This document shows positions 45,274-53,969 of a stretch of 64,000 nucleotides of DNA, piece after piece. The notes beneath the pieces are model-generated. The model ran no database searches, was not told the origin of the DNA, and was given only the letters and a program-made list of their open reading frames with translations. Numbering within the stretch: the stretch's first letter is position 1; each line of letters opens with the position of its first letter. The position numbers were made by a program, and so were the translations under genes. Source of the stretch: an uncultured Clostridia bacterium (GTDB lineage: Bacteria; Bacillota; Clostridia; RUG12999); contig CAKVOK010000013.1 of the NCBI GenBank assembly GCA_934792465.1, positions 1 through 64,000 on the forward strand, read 5' to 3'.

Positions 45274-45302
45274 ATAGTATCACAAAAACCTGTTTTTGTC
45301 AA
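45274..45302 (-). promoter_or_regulatory. Promoter of the sseB-whiA-dnaE-rnhB operon
   Basis: On the minus strand TTGACA (45302-45297), 17 nt and TACTAT (45279-45274) form a sigma-A-type promoter. A TATAAT overlaps slightly downstream but is 22 nt from the -35 box. Confidence 0.7.
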
Positions 45303-45311
45303 GAAAAAAAA

Positions 45312-45429
45312 GATGGTGCTGCAAAACGAAATTGTTTTGCAGCACCATCTTTTGGGGCTTTAGAAAAATAGTGCAGAATGGACAAACTGAGCAAAAGCAA
45401 GGCTACGTCCTTGCTTTTGCTACAGCCCC
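45312..45429 (-). repeat. Oriented 3'-UTR repeat, copy 3, ending in a terminator
   Basis: On the minus strand the element starts 16 nt after the lysA stop with GGGGCTGTAGC. It has an internal hairpin of GCAAAAGCAAGG with its complement, then CAGTTTGTCCATTCTGCAC and CTATTTTTCTAAAGCCCC shared with copy 2. It ends in a hairpin at 45349-45312 followed by eight T residues. In this copy the last hairpin is a good terminator for the dap-lysA operon. Confidence 0.8.
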
Positions 45430-45445
45430 ACCAAAAAAAACATGA

Positions 45446-46741
45446 TTATACGTCATATCGGCTTAAATCCGCTATTGTCTGTGCCTTTACGGCAACATAT
45501 GTTTTGCCGTCCTTTATCATAACAATTGCCGGCCGGGGAATTTTATTATAATTCGATGACATGGCATAGTTGTATGCACCTGTAGTCGCAACCGCTGCTA
45601 TATCTCCCCTTTTCGGTTCGGGAAGCAGCACATTCTCCTGTATTATATCGCCGCTTTCGCAGCATCTGCCGACAACGGAGCATTTAAAATCTGCCGTTTC
45701 ATTTGCACGGTTGGCAAGAAACAGCGTATATTTCGATTTATACAGCGCATATCTCGGATTGTCCGTCATGCCGCCGTCTATCGAAACATAATTTTTATAT
45801 CCCGTGATTTTCTTGACAGTTCCCACGGTATAAAGCGTCATACCGGCGTCTGCCGCTATGCTTCGTCCGGGTTCCATAAGTATTTTCGGAATATCAATAT
45901 TTCGTTCGGCACATTTTTTCTTTATATGCTCCGAAACGGTTTTAATATTTTCCGCAATATCGATAGTGGGGTCGTCTTCCGTATATCGCACTCCGTAACC
46001 GCCGCCGAGATTCAGCTGTTCAGCCGAAAATCCAAATTCGTTTTTCATATCCGCAATGAAATCGAGCATAATTTCGGAAGCGGCAAAAAACGTATCCGAG
46101 TCGAACACCTGCGAGCCTATATGGCAGTGGAATCCGGCAAGCTTAACGCTTTCAAGCCCCAATGTATATTCAACTATTTCACGTGCCTGACCGGTTTCTA
46201 TAGCCGTACCGAATTTGGAATCCACCTTGCCCGTGCTTATCGCTTCATAGGTATGGGGGTCGATTCCCGGGGTCAATCTCAGCAGCACGTTTTGTACAAT
46301 TCCTTTTTCGGAAGCATACACCTCGATAGCTTTAAGCTCCTCGATATTATCGGCAACAAAATACCCGATACCGTTGTCTATGGCATACGCTATATCCTCA
46401 TCCGTCTTGTTATTGCTGTGGAAATATGCGTTTTTCAAATCAACGCCGGCTTTCAGCGCCGTAAAGATTTCTCCCGACGAAACAACGTCAATGCCCATTC
46501 CCTCTTCCGTGACGATTTCATAAATCCTTTTGAAAGAAGCTGCCTTGCTTGCATAGAGCGGCAATGCATTATCACCGAAATATTTCTTAAACGCATTAAC
46601 GTATATTCTGCATTTTTCCCTGATTTTATCTTCGTCCATTATATAAAGCGGCGTTTTGTATTCTTTTGCTATCTCCACGGTATCAACACCGGCAAACGTA
46701 AGATGTCCGCTGCCGTTTATACCTATATTATCACAAATCAC
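45446..46741 (-). CDS. lysA: Diaminopimelate decarboxylase
   Basis: LysA makes lysine from meso-diaminopimelate, the last step of the pathway. The 431-residue PLP enzyme has PLYASKAAS (PLP-binding Lys), LNLGGGYGVRY, EPGRSI and CCESGDII with the substrate-binding Cys. It is the last gene of the dapA-dapB-dapF-dapL-lysA operon, 2 bp after dapL, and is followed by the repeat-type terminator. Confidence 0.96.
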   Translation of the reverse strand: MICDNIGINGSGHLTFAGVDTVEIAKEYKTPLYIMDEDKIREKCRIYVNAFKKYFGDNALPLYASKAASFKRIYEIVTEEGMGIDVVSSGEIFTALKAGVDLKNAYFHSNNKTDEDIAYAIDNGIGYFVADNIEELKAIEVYASEKGIVQNVLLRLTPGIDPHTYEAISTGKVDSKFGTAIETGQAREIVEYTLGLESVKLAGFHCHIGSQVFDSDTFFAASEIMLDFIADMKNEFGFSAEQLNLGGGYGVRYTEDDPTIDIAENIKTVSEHIKKKCAERNIDIPKILMEPGRSIAADAGMTLYTVGTVKKITGYKNYVSIDGGMTDNPRYALYKSKYTLFLANRANETADFKCSVVGRCCESGDIIQENVLLPEPKRGDIAAVATTGAYNYAMSSNYNKIPRPAIVMIKDGKTYVAVKAQTIADLSRYDV

Positions 46742-46743
46742 GG

Positions 46744-47916
46744 TTATTCCCCTCTCATAAGCTTTTTAAATCTTTCCATTGCCTCAATCGTATTTTCTCT
46801 GCCGCCGAACGCCGTCAGTCTGAAATATCCCTCGCCGTTCACACCGAATCCCTCGCCCGGAGTTCCGACAACCTTAATATTATTCAGCAGATAATCGAAG
46901 AAGCTCCACGAATCCATGCCGTTCGGGCATTCGAGCCAGATATAAGGCGAATTTACGCCGCCGGCAAAGTTAATATTAAGCTCTCGCATAGTGTCGGCTA
47001 TTATCTTCGCATTTTCTCTGTAATAATTTATATTTTCGTCAATCTGGCGTATTCCCTCGTCCGTGAATACGGCTTCCGCTCCCTTTTGGATAATGTATGG
47101 AACACCGTTGAATTTCGTTGTCTGGCGGCGATTCCACATACGGTTAAGCTCTCCCAATGCTTTCGGAACTATTGTATATCCGCAGCGTGTTCCCGTAAAG
47201 CCCGCCGTTTTTGAAAGCGAGCAGAACTCTATCGCACATTCCTTAGCGCCCTCAATCTCATAAATCGAATGCGGAATTCCGTCCTCGGAAATAAATCTTT
47301 CATATGCGGCATCGAACAAAATAACGGCTTCGTTCGCTATTGCATAGTCAATCCATTCTTTGAGCTGCAATTCGTTATACACCGCACCGGTCGGATTGTT
47401 CGGCGAACATAAGTAAATTATATCCGCATGAATTGACGGCGGCATGGGACAAAATCCGTTTTCCGCATTGGCATTCATAAATTCTATTTTTCTGCCGTTC
47501 ATAATATTCGTATCGACATACACCGGATATACGGGGTCGGGAATCAGCACCGTATTATCCTTGTCGAACAAATCCGTAATATTGCCGAGGTCGCTTTTTG
47601 CTCCGTCGCTTATGAATATTTCGTCAATATCGAGCGAAACATCTCGTTTCGCATAATAAGCGGCAATTTTTTCACGCAGAAAATCATATCCCTGTTCCGG
47701 ACCGTAGCCGTGAAACGTTTCCTTTTTGCCCATTTCCTCCACAGCATTTTTCATTGCATTGACAACGGCTTCGGCAAGCGGAAGCGTGACGTCGCCTATG
47801 CCCATACGAATAATTCCCTCGCTGCCGTTTTCCTTTGAAAATGCACTTACCCTCTTTGCAATGTCAGCAAAAAGATAACTTTCTTTAACGTTATTATAGT
47901 TTTCATTGATTTTCAT
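46744..47916 (-). CDS. dapL: LL-diaminopimelate aminotransferase
   Basis: DapL converts tetrahydrodipicolinate directly to LL-diaminopimelate with glutamate, bypassing the acylated intermediates. The product of about 390 residues has the fold-type I PLP motif SLSKTAGFTGTRCGY (Schiff-base Lys), SPNNPTGAVY and a C-terminal GYFRLTAFG. The ATG at 47916 (MKINENYNN) is chosen; the eleven-codon extension upstream is the structured leader. It takes the place of DapD/DapC/DapE, none of which is present here. Confidence 0.95.
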   Translation of the reverse strand: MKINENYNNVKESYLFADIAKRVSAFSKENGSEGIIRMGIGDVTLPLAEAVVNAMKNAVEEMGKKETFHGYGPEQGYDFLREKIAAYYAKRDVSLDIDEIFISDGAKSDLGNITDLFDKDNTVLIPDPVYPVYVDTNIMNGRKIEFMNANAENGFCPMPPSIHADIIYLCSPNNPTGAVYNELQLKEWIDYAIANEAVILFDAAYERFISEDGIPHSIYEIEGAKECAIEFCSLSKTAGFTGTRCGYTIVPKALGELNRMWNRRQTTKFNGVPYIIQKGAEAVFTDEGIRQIDENINYYRENAKIIADTMRELNINFAGGVNSPYIWLECPNGMDSWSFFDYLLNNIKVVGTPGEGFGVNGEGYFRLTAFGGRENTIEAMERFKKLMRGE

Positions 47917-47919
47917 AGT

Positions 47920-47998
47920 AATCTCCGTTCCGCCGCCCTGCGTCGGCATAAATAATATAATGTAAAATCTCCCATGCAGGGCAAGGAATAAGGAGATT
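47920..47998 (-). promoter_or_regulatory. Structured leader repeat before dapL
   Basis: On the minus strand AATCTCC (47998-47992) pairs with GGAGATT (47972-47966). The loop carries GCCCTGC (47982-47976), complementary to GCAGGGC (47941-47935). The SD segment GGAGATT (47926-47920) repeats the hairpin arm. The spacer between the hairpin and the G-rich strand differs from the 14194-14273 copy while the paired parts are kept, which argues for RNA-level function. Confidence 0.6.
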
Positions 47999-48052
47999 AT
48001 TATTGCACATCGCCGTGTCGGGCGACAGCGACGACTGTCCGGCGGTGCTGTT

Positions 48053-48886
48053 TCAGAATAAAACTCCGTCGCATATAAATGCGGCAGGTCCTCTTTTAAT
48101 TATATGCCCGTCGCTTTGATATACAATCTTTAAATCTCCGCCCCGCAAATGCACCGTTATTTCCGTATCTTTTTTGCAATATCCGTTTTCAACGGCAGCC
48201 GCAACGCTTGCGCAGGCACCTGTTCCGCATGCCCATGTTTCACCGCTGCCTCGCTCCCAAACACGCATTTTCAGCGTGTTTTCGTCTATCACATGAATAA
48301 ACTCCGTATTCACTCTGTCCGGGAAAAGCTTGTGATTTTCAAATATCGGACCGATTTTTTCCAAATCAAGTTCATCAACGTTTTCGACAAACACTACCGC
48401 ATGTGGATTTCCGACCGACACAGCCGTTATATTAACTGTCTTTCCGCCGACCTCGACTGGCTCATCAATGAATTTGTCTTTGTCGCTCAATACCGGTATA
48501 TCTCTCGGATTCAGGCTGATTTTTCCCATATCAACGGTAACGCTCGCAATCTCGCCGTTTTTCTCTTCGAGTTTCAATATCTTAATTCCGCTCAACGTTT
48601 CGAGAGTTACCTCTTTCTTATTCGTAAGTCCTTTTTCATATACGTATTTTCCGACGCATCGGCTTGCGTTTCCGCACATTTTCGCTTCGCTGCCGTCCGC
48701 ATTGAAAATCCGCATCTTAAAATCCGCTTTATCCGACGGGCATATCATTACAAGTCCGTCCGCTCCTATGCCGAAATGTACGTCCGACACTTTTATCGCC
48801 AGCTCCTGCGGATTTTCAACGGTTTCTTCAAAACAATTTACATATATATAGCAATTGCCTATTCCGTGCATTTTTGTAAATTTCAT
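48053..48886 (-). CDS. dapF: Diaminopimelate epimerase
   Basis: DapF interconverts LL- and meso-diaminopimelate using two cysteines. Both are visible: NADGSEAKMCGNASRC (about 64-79) and ETWACGTGACAS (about 217-228). The 277-residue length is standard. It lies between dapB and dapL; a short hairpin (GACAG and CTGTC around 48019-48035) lies between dapF and the dapL leader. Confidence 0.96.
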   Translation of the reverse strand: MKFTKMHGIGNCYIYVNCFEETVENPQELAIKVSDVHFGIGADGLVMICPSDKADFKMRIFNADGSEAKMCGNASRCVGKYVYEKGLTNKKEVTLETLSGIKILKLEEKNGEIASVTVDMGKISLNPRDIPVLSDKDKFIDEPVEVGGKTVNITAVSVGNPHAVVFVENVDELDLEKIGPIFENHKLFPDRVNTEFIHVIDENTLKMRVWERGSGETWACGTGACASVAAAVENGYCKKDTEITVHLRGGDLKIVYQSDGHIIKRGPAAFICDGVLF

Positions 48887-48911
48887 ATTGCTTTCCGCCT
48901 TTCAGAGAATT

Positions 48912-49652
48912 TTAATCGTTTATCATGCTTTCCATATTATAAAGCCCGGCAGGTTTTCCCTGTAAAAATGCGGCAGCCTTGATTGCTCCCTCGGCAAAAA
49001 GCGCTCTGCTGTGCGCTTCGTGCTTCAAGGTTATCGTCTGCGTATCCGTTCCCACGATGACTTCATGTTCGCCTATGATATTTCCCATGCGCACCGCATG
49101 AATACCGATTTCCTCCGGTGTACGCTTCGCCTGACCGTGTCTTCCGAAAACAAACTTCGTTTTTTCACGCACGCTTTTAATCGCCTCGGCAACCAAAAGT
49201 GCCGTGCCGCTCGGTGCGTCAAGCTTTCTGTTGTGGTGTTTTTCGATTATTTCTATATCCGCATACGGAAAGTTTTTCGCCGTTATTTTTGCAAGCTCGA
49301 CCAGCAGAGCCACTCCGAGCGACATATTCGCCGACAAAAATATCGGTACTTTTTTCGAAGCCGCTTTTATTAATTCAATCTCTTCCGGAGTCTGACCCGT
49401 TGAAGCAATTACCGCCGGAATATTATTTTCAACGGCATATTCCGTGATTTCCGCCGCCGCACTGTGATGCGAAAAATCTATTATGCAATCGGCAGCACCG
49501 CTAAAATCCGCAAGCTTTTTATATTCATCGCCGTTCGTTTCATAGCTTATATCCGCTTTTGCGGCAACGGACGCTCCGCCGAAGCCTTCTTCCGCCAGGC
49601 GGACAACCTCTTTGCCCATTCTTCCGCCTGCTCCGTTTATTATTATCTTCAT
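48912..49652 (-). CDS. dapB: 4-hydroxy-tetrahydrodipicolinate reductase
   Basis: DapB reduces the DapA product to tetrahydrodipicolinate. The 246-residue protein has the N-terminal Rossmann motif NGAGGRMGKEV and the substrate-binding EKHHNRKLDAPSGTA. It is 17 bp after dapA and 25 bp before dapF, in one lysine-regulated transcript. Confidence 0.96.
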   Translation of the reverse strand: MKIIINGAGGRMGKEVVRLAEEGFGGASVAAKADISYETNGDEYKKLADFSGAADCIIDFSHHSAAAEITEYAVENNIPAVIASTGQTPEEIELIKAASKKVPIFLSANMSLGVALLVELAKITAKNFPYADIEIIEKHHNRKLDAPSGTALLVAEAIKSVREKTKFVFGRHGQAKRTPEEIGIHAVRMGNIIGEHEVIVGTDTQTITLKHEAHSRALFAEGAIKAAAFLQGKPAGLYNMESMIND

Positions 49653-49669
49653 TGTAATATCCTACTTTC

Positions 49670-50554
49670 TTAAAGGTTTTGTTCTTCCATCAGCTTATAC
49701 AGAACTTTCTTGTGTTCTTCTTCCATAGACGTAAGCGGCAGACGGAGATAATCCTTGCAAAATCCCATTTTTGCCATTGCGGCTTTGACCGGAATAGGAT
49801 TGACTTCCGAGAACAGCGCATTTATTAGCGGCAGATATTTAATCTGCATTTCCGCACTTTCACGAACCTTTCCGTCAAGATACATATGGCACATTTCGGA
49901 CGTTTCGTGCGGCATGAGATTCGACAGTACGGATATAACGCCCGCTCCTCCGAGCGACATAATAGGAACAATCTGGTCGTCGTTTCCCGAATATATATCG
50001 AGCTTATCTCCGACAAGCGATTTTATTTCCGCAACCTGCGAGATGTTTCCGCTCGCTTCTTTTATCGCTGCGATATTTGGGTGTTCCGCAAGTCTTGCAC
50101 AGGTCTGCGGAGTAATGTTCACACCGGTTCTCGACGGCACATTATATAAAATAACGGGTGCTGTAGAAATATCCGCCAGATATTCAAACGTCTTTATAAG
50201 TCCGCCCTGCGTTGCCTTGTTATAATACGGCGATACGAGAAGTACACCGTCTACACCGACCTCACAGGCATATTTCGTAAGTTCTGCCGCATAAGCCGTA
50301 TCGTTGCTGCCCGTTCCGCCGATTACCGGCACTCTGCCGTTTGCAACCTCGACAACAAACTTTATTGCGGCTTTGTGTTCCTCATCCGTCAGAGTAGAAC
50401 CTTCGCCCGTCGTGCCGCATACAACTATAGCGTCTATGCCTTCGGCAATCTGCCATTCTATAAGCCTTTCAAATTCTTTATAATTTATTCCGTTTTCGTC
50501 AAGCGGTGTAATAATCGCCGTTGCAGCACCCTCAAATATTCTTCTCTTTGTCAT
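49670..50554 (-). CDS. dapA: 4-hydroxy-tetrahydrodipicolinate synthase
   Basis: DapA condenses pyruvate with aspartate semialdehyde, the committed step toward lysine and diaminopimelate. The 294-residue TIM-barrel enzyme has GTTGEGSTL, SPYYNKATQGG (Tyr), YNVPSRTG and AIKEASG with the Schiff-base Lys. It is first in the operon, directly behind the lysine riboswitch, with GGGAG before the ATG. Confidence 0.97.
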   Translation of the reverse strand: MTKRRIFEGAATAIITPLDENGINYKEFERLIEWQIAEGIDAIVVCGTTGEGSTLTDEEHKAAIKFVVEVANGRVPVIGGTGSNDTAYAAELTKYACEVGVDGVLLVSPYYNKATQGGLIKTFEYLADISTAPVILYNVPSRTGVNITPQTCARLAEHPNIAAIKEASGNISQVAEIKSLVGDKLDIYSGNDDQIVPIMSLGGAGVISVLSNLMPHETSEMCHMYLDGKVRESAEMQIKYLPLINALFSEVNPIPVKAAMAKMGFCKDYLRLPLTSMEEEHKKVLYKLMEEQNL

Positions 50555-50595
50555 AAAAAAACTCCCTTTCTATTTTTATCAAACAGTAAAGGAGT

Positions 50596-50621
50596 AAAAA
50601 AAACAGCCGTTTCATACGGCT
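50596..50621 (-). terminator. Riboswitch-controlled terminator
   Basis: On the minus strand AGCCGT pairs with ACGGCT across a short loop and is followed by eight T residues. It stands between the lysine-binding aptamer and dapA, as expected for transcription attenuation when lysine is plentiful. Confidence 0.85.
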
Positions 50622-50624
50622 ATC

Positions 50625-50820
50625 AAAAATCATGCAGCTTCTGCACAGTCAAGATAGCTCTCCGCAATCAATGCGACAACAAAACAAATCTTATTTTGTT
50701 TTGCCAGCCCGGTTTCTTCGCCGAAAACCGACTTCGGCACCTGCACCTTTCGTTTTGGGAATTGCTTTGCGATTAGCCTTTTAATCCAAAATTACTTATT
50801 ACAAAATGCACCTCTACCAT
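50625..50820 (-). promoter_or_regulatory. Lysine riboswitch (L box)
   Basis: Minus-strand hallmarks are present in order: AGAGGTGC (50817-50810), an AAGTAA segment, AAAGGTGCAGGTGCCGAAG, the GGGCTGGC region, a variable AT-rich arm, and GGAGAGCTATCTTGACTGTG near the 3' end. This matches the lysine riboswitch consensus. It lies between a strong promoter and the dapA terminator, so lysine should turn off the dap-lysA operon. Confidence 0.92.
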
Positions 50821-50845
50821 TTGATATTTAATTTTCTTTAGTCTA

Positions 50846-50874
50846 AGTATATCACTCACTCTGCAATTTGTCAA
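50846..50874 (-). promoter_or_regulatory. Promoter of the dap-lysA operon
   Basis: On the minus strand TTGACA (50874-50869), 17 nt and TATACT (50851-50846) lie just before the lysine riboswitch. Confidence 0.85.
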
Positions 50875-51039
50875 GCATATATAATATTTTTGTGAGAATT
50901 TTATAAAAATATTATGTAAATTTTTGCAGCTGATAGTAAAAACCACATAATCGGTTTAATAAAACCGTGAGTCGGCAGACGAATTTCGGGTATATACCCC
51001 GCCGTCGGGACAGTTTCGCCGAAAATTATGAAAAACATT
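50875..51039. other. Intergenic stretch between divergent promoters
   Basis: No gene or recognised element is visible here. Around 50935-51010 there is a GC-richer patch, with AAACCACATAATCGGTTT forming a weak inverted repeat. Confidence 0.4.
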
Positions 51040-51068
51040 TTGACAAATCGGAAATTTTATTGTATAAT
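51040..51068 (+). promoter_or_regulatory. Promoter of the radA operon
   Basis: TTGACA (51040-51045), exactly 17 nt and TATAAT (51063-51068) match the sigma-A consensus and precede the radA ATG at 51112. Confidence 0.88.
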
Positions 51069-51111
51069 ATTATGTAGAGAAATTTTGACTGAACTTGATT
51101 GGAGTAAAGCT

Positions 51112-52479
51112 ATGGCTAAAAGCAAATCGGTTTATATGTGCCGCGAATGCGGATATACAACCGCCAAATGGATGGGCAGATGCCCGGCGTGTCAGGCATG
51201 GAACACCATGGCGGAGCAGGTGGTAACGACAAAAAAAGAAGGTCGTACATATTCCGGCGAAGCGGTTGTAAAGCAGCTTTCACAAGTTGTTACGGAAAAT
51301 GAAAACAGAATAAAGACAGGCAGCTCGGAATTTGACAGAGTACTCGGCGGCGGACTCAGCGTAGGCTCGCTCGTGCTTGTGGGCGGCGACCCCGGAATCG
51401 GAAAATCCACGCTTATTTTGCAGACGGCAGCGCATTTTTCCGAACACCACAAGGTGCTTTATGTTTCCGGCGAGGAATCCGAAACGCAGATTAAACTGCG
51501 TGCGGACAGAATACACGTATGCGGAAACGACATCATGTTTTTGTGTCATACCGACATGGACGAAATAATCAGCTGCGCAAAAAACAAACAGGCGGAAATA
51601 CTTATAATAGATTCTATCCAGACAATGGAAACAGCGAATGCTTCCGGCACGGCAGGCAGCGTTTCGCAGGTTCGGGAATGCTGTATGACGCTCATGGAAT
51701 ACGCAAAGAAAAACAACGTTTCCGTGATAATGATAGGTCATGTGACAAAAGACGGAAATATCGCCGGCCCGAGAATACTCGAACATATGGTAGACAGTGT
51801 GCTGTATTTCGAGGGCGAACGTGTCCGCACATACAGAATGCTGCGCACCGTGAAAAACCGTTTCGGCTCTACCAACGAGGTCGGCGTATTTGAAATGACG
51901 TCCGAGGGACTTGCCGATGTGGAAAACCCGTCCGCAATGCTAATGTACGGCAGACGTGCGGACGCTCCCGGTTCTTCCGTGCTTTGCACGGTCGAGGGGA
52001 CACGTGCTATAATTGCGGAAATTCAGGCACTGGCTGTCGAAAGCGGATTTGCCGCACCAAGACGTGCCGTGACGGGAGCGGATTACAACAGGACGGTAAT
52101 GCTGCTGGCGGTTGCGGAAAAACACTTGCGTGTAAATCTCCAAAAATGCGATATTTATATAAATATCGCCGGAGGTATGAGAGTTACCGAGCCGGCGGCG
52201 GACTTACCTATCATCATATCGGTTTTGTCTGCGGTGAAAAATATGCCTGTCAAAGACGGACTTGCGGCGATGGGCGAGGTCGGTCTTACCGGAGAATTGA
52301 GATATATAGGCAATGCGGAAAAGCGAATTGCGGAGCTTTCCAAAATGGGTTTCAAAAAATGTCTGCTGCCCGCTGCCTGCAACAACGTAAAAAACATGGG
52401 TTTGGAGCTTATCTTTATAGATAATTTGGACGAGCTTAGAAGCCTCGGAGGTGAAATTTTTGAAAAGCCTTGCCGTTAA
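51112..52479 (+). CDS. radA: DNA repair protein RadA
   Basis: RadA is a RecA-like ATPase that processes recombination intermediates. The protein of about 455 residues has an N-terminal zinc finger (CRECGYTTAKWMGRCPAC), Walker A (GGDPGIGKSTL), the RadA signature KNRFGSTNEVG and a C-terminal Lon-protease-like domain (GGMRVTEPAADL). The ATG at 51112 follows GGAG; an in-frame ATG at 51028 lies upstream of the promoter and cannot be used. It heads the radA-ispE-gntR-DUF5662 series. Confidence 0.97.
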   Translation: MAKSKSVYMCRECGYTTAKWMGRCPACQAWNTMAEQVVTTKKEGRTYSGEAVVKQLSQVVTENENRIKTGSSEFDRVLGGGLSVGSLVLVGGDPGIGKSTLILQTAAHFSEHHKVLYVSGEESETQIKLRADRIHVCGNDIMFLCHTDMDEIISCAKNKQAEILIIDSIQTMETANASGTAGSVSQVRECCMTLMEYAKKNNVSVIMIGHVTKDGNIAGPRILEHMVDSVLYFEGERVRTYRMLRTVKNRFGSTNEVGVFEMTSEGLADVENPSAMLMYGRRADAPGSSVLCTVEGTRAIIAEIQALAVESGFAAPRRAVTGADYNRTVMLLAVAEKHLRVNLQKCDIYINIAGGMRVTEPAADLPIIISVLSAVKNMPVKDGLAAMGEVGLTGELRYIGNAEKRIAELSKMGFKKCLLPAACNNVKNMGLELIFIDNLDELRSLGGEIFEKPCR

Positions 52480-53320
52480 ATCATATGCAAAAATAAATAT
52501 TACTCTCGACGTGCTGAAAAAGCGCAACGACGGCTATCACGACCTAAAAATGATTATGCAGACAGTATCGCTCTGCGATATTGTGACGATAGCTTCAAAG
52601 CCGCAGGGAATCACGGTAAACAGCAATCTCGGATATTTGCCCACGGACGAAAACAACCTTGCATACAAGGCAGCTGCGGATTTCTTCAAAGAATCCGGAA
52701 TATCCGGCGGAGCGGATATTTTCATAAACAAAAAAATACCCGTTGCGGCAGGTCTTGCCGGCGGCAGCGGAAATGCGGCGGCTGTTTTGAAAGGTCTTAA
52801 CAAGATGTACGGCGACGTCTTTTCAAACGAACGACTGCGTGAAATAGGTCTGAAAATCGGTTCGGACGTTCCGTACTGCATTGAGGGCGGAACGATGCTC
52901 GCCGAAGGCAGAGGAGAAATCTTAACTCCGCTTACTCCCATGAAAGAAACTCCTTTTGTACTGGCTACGCCGAGAATGGCAGTATCCACAAAAAAGGTTT
53001 TCGCAAAGCTTGACGCCGATGCGCTGACGGAGCATCCCGATACGGACGGCGTTATAAATGCAATAAAAAACGGCAATATCCACGAAACGGCTATACGAAT
53101 GTACAATGTACTCGAAACGGCAATGTGCCACCCGATTATAAACAAATTAAAAGGGCAGATGATAGACCTCGGTGCTCTCGGAACCGTCATGAGCGGAAGC
53201 GGTCCGACGGTTATAGGAATTTTTGAAACCGAAGAATCCGCAAAGAAAGCGGAAAAATATTTCAGAAAGAACTCTGTAACGGCATATGCCGTGCAAAGTG
53301 TACGGAAAGGTGTGGGATAA
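52460..53320 (+). CDS. ispE: 4-diphosphocytidyl-2-C-methyl-D-erythritol kinase
   Basis: IspE phosphorylates CDP-methylerythritol in the non-mevalonate isoprenoid pathway. The GHMP-kinase motif PVAAGLAGGSGNAAAVLKGL and the C-terminal GTVMSGSGPTVIG are clear. The start is taken as TTG at 52460, 8 nt after GGAGGT; a GTG at 52451 would sit on the ribosome binding site. The gene overlaps the end of radA by 20 bp, suggesting coupling. Confidence 0.95.
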   Translation: MKSLAVKSYAKINITLDVLKKRNDGYHDLKMIMQTVSLCDIVTIASKPQGITVNSNLGYLPTDENNLAYKAAADFFKESGISGGADIFINKKIPVAAGLAGGSGNAAAVLKGLNKMYGDVFSNERLREIGLKIGSDVPYCIEGGTMLAEGRGEILTPLTPMKETPFVLATPRMAVSTKKVFAKLDADALTEHPDTDGVINAIKNGNIHETAIRMYNVLETAMCHPIINKLKGQMIDLGALGTVMSGSGPTVIGIFETEESAKKAEKYFRKNSVTAYAVQSVRKGVG

Positions 53321-53321
53321 A

Positions 53322-53966
53322 GTGAGTGAAATCGCAGCTAAACAACCTCTGAGCGATACAATATGCGATGCGCTGAAAAAGGATATTCTGGACGGCGTTT
53401 TAAAGCCGGGACAAAGGCTCATGGAGATACAATATGCCCGGAAATTAGGTGTGAGCAGGACGCCGTTTCGCGAGGCGGTGCGCCGTCTCGAAATTGAAGG
53501 ACTTGTCACCGTTCTCCCCAGGCGGGGTGCGCACGTAAGCAATCTTTCAAGACGCGATATAAGCAACGTGCTTGATATTCGCAGTGCGCTTGATATGCTT
53601 GCGGCAGGTCTTTTTGTTATGCACAAGACGGACGAGGATATCGTCTGTCTTAAGCAGATCGAATCTGCTTTTGAAACCGCCGCAAATGAAAATGACATTC
53701 AGGGACAGATTTTGAACGATGTCAAATTTCATGAATATATCTATTCAAAAACCGGAAATGAAAAGCTTATTTCGCTTTATGCCGGATTTAAAGACCAACT
53801 CTACAGATACAGGGCACTGTATCTGAAAGAGGAAAACTATACATCACTCATAGCAAAAGAACATAATCAGCTGATTGAAGCATTTGAAACGGATAATCTG
53901 AAAAAATCAAAACAGATTTCGGAAAAGCATATTGCAAATCAGAAAAAGAATCTGACGGAGGCGTAA
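53322..53966 (+). CDS. GntR-family regulator with FCD domain
   Basis: This is a cytoplasmic repressor of about 214 residues. An N-terminal GntR winged helix (LKPGQRLMEIQYARKLGVSR and TPFREAVRRLEIEGLV) precedes a C-terminal FCD (FadR-type) helical sensor domain (about 85-210), where DVKFHEYIYSKTGN includes likely metal or ligand residues. The GTG start at 53322 lies one base after the ispE stop. An earlier ATG at 53286 is inside ispE. The ligand cannot be read from sequence. Confidence 0.88.
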   Translation: MSEIAAKQPLSDTICDALKKDILDGVLKPGQRLMEIQYARKLGVSRTPFREAVRRLEIEGLVTVLPRRGAHVSNLSRRDISNVLDIRSALDMLAAGLFVMHKTDEDIVCLKQIESAFETAANENDIQGQILNDVKFHEYIYSKTGNEKLISLYAGFKDQLYRYRALYLKEENYTSLIAKEHNQLIEAFETDNLKKSKQISEKHIANQKKNLTEA

Positions 53967-53969
53967 TAA

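Noticed and set aside
51028..51111. Upstream start for radA
   Set aside because: It lies before the clear promoter at 51040-51068 and lacks a ribosome binding site.
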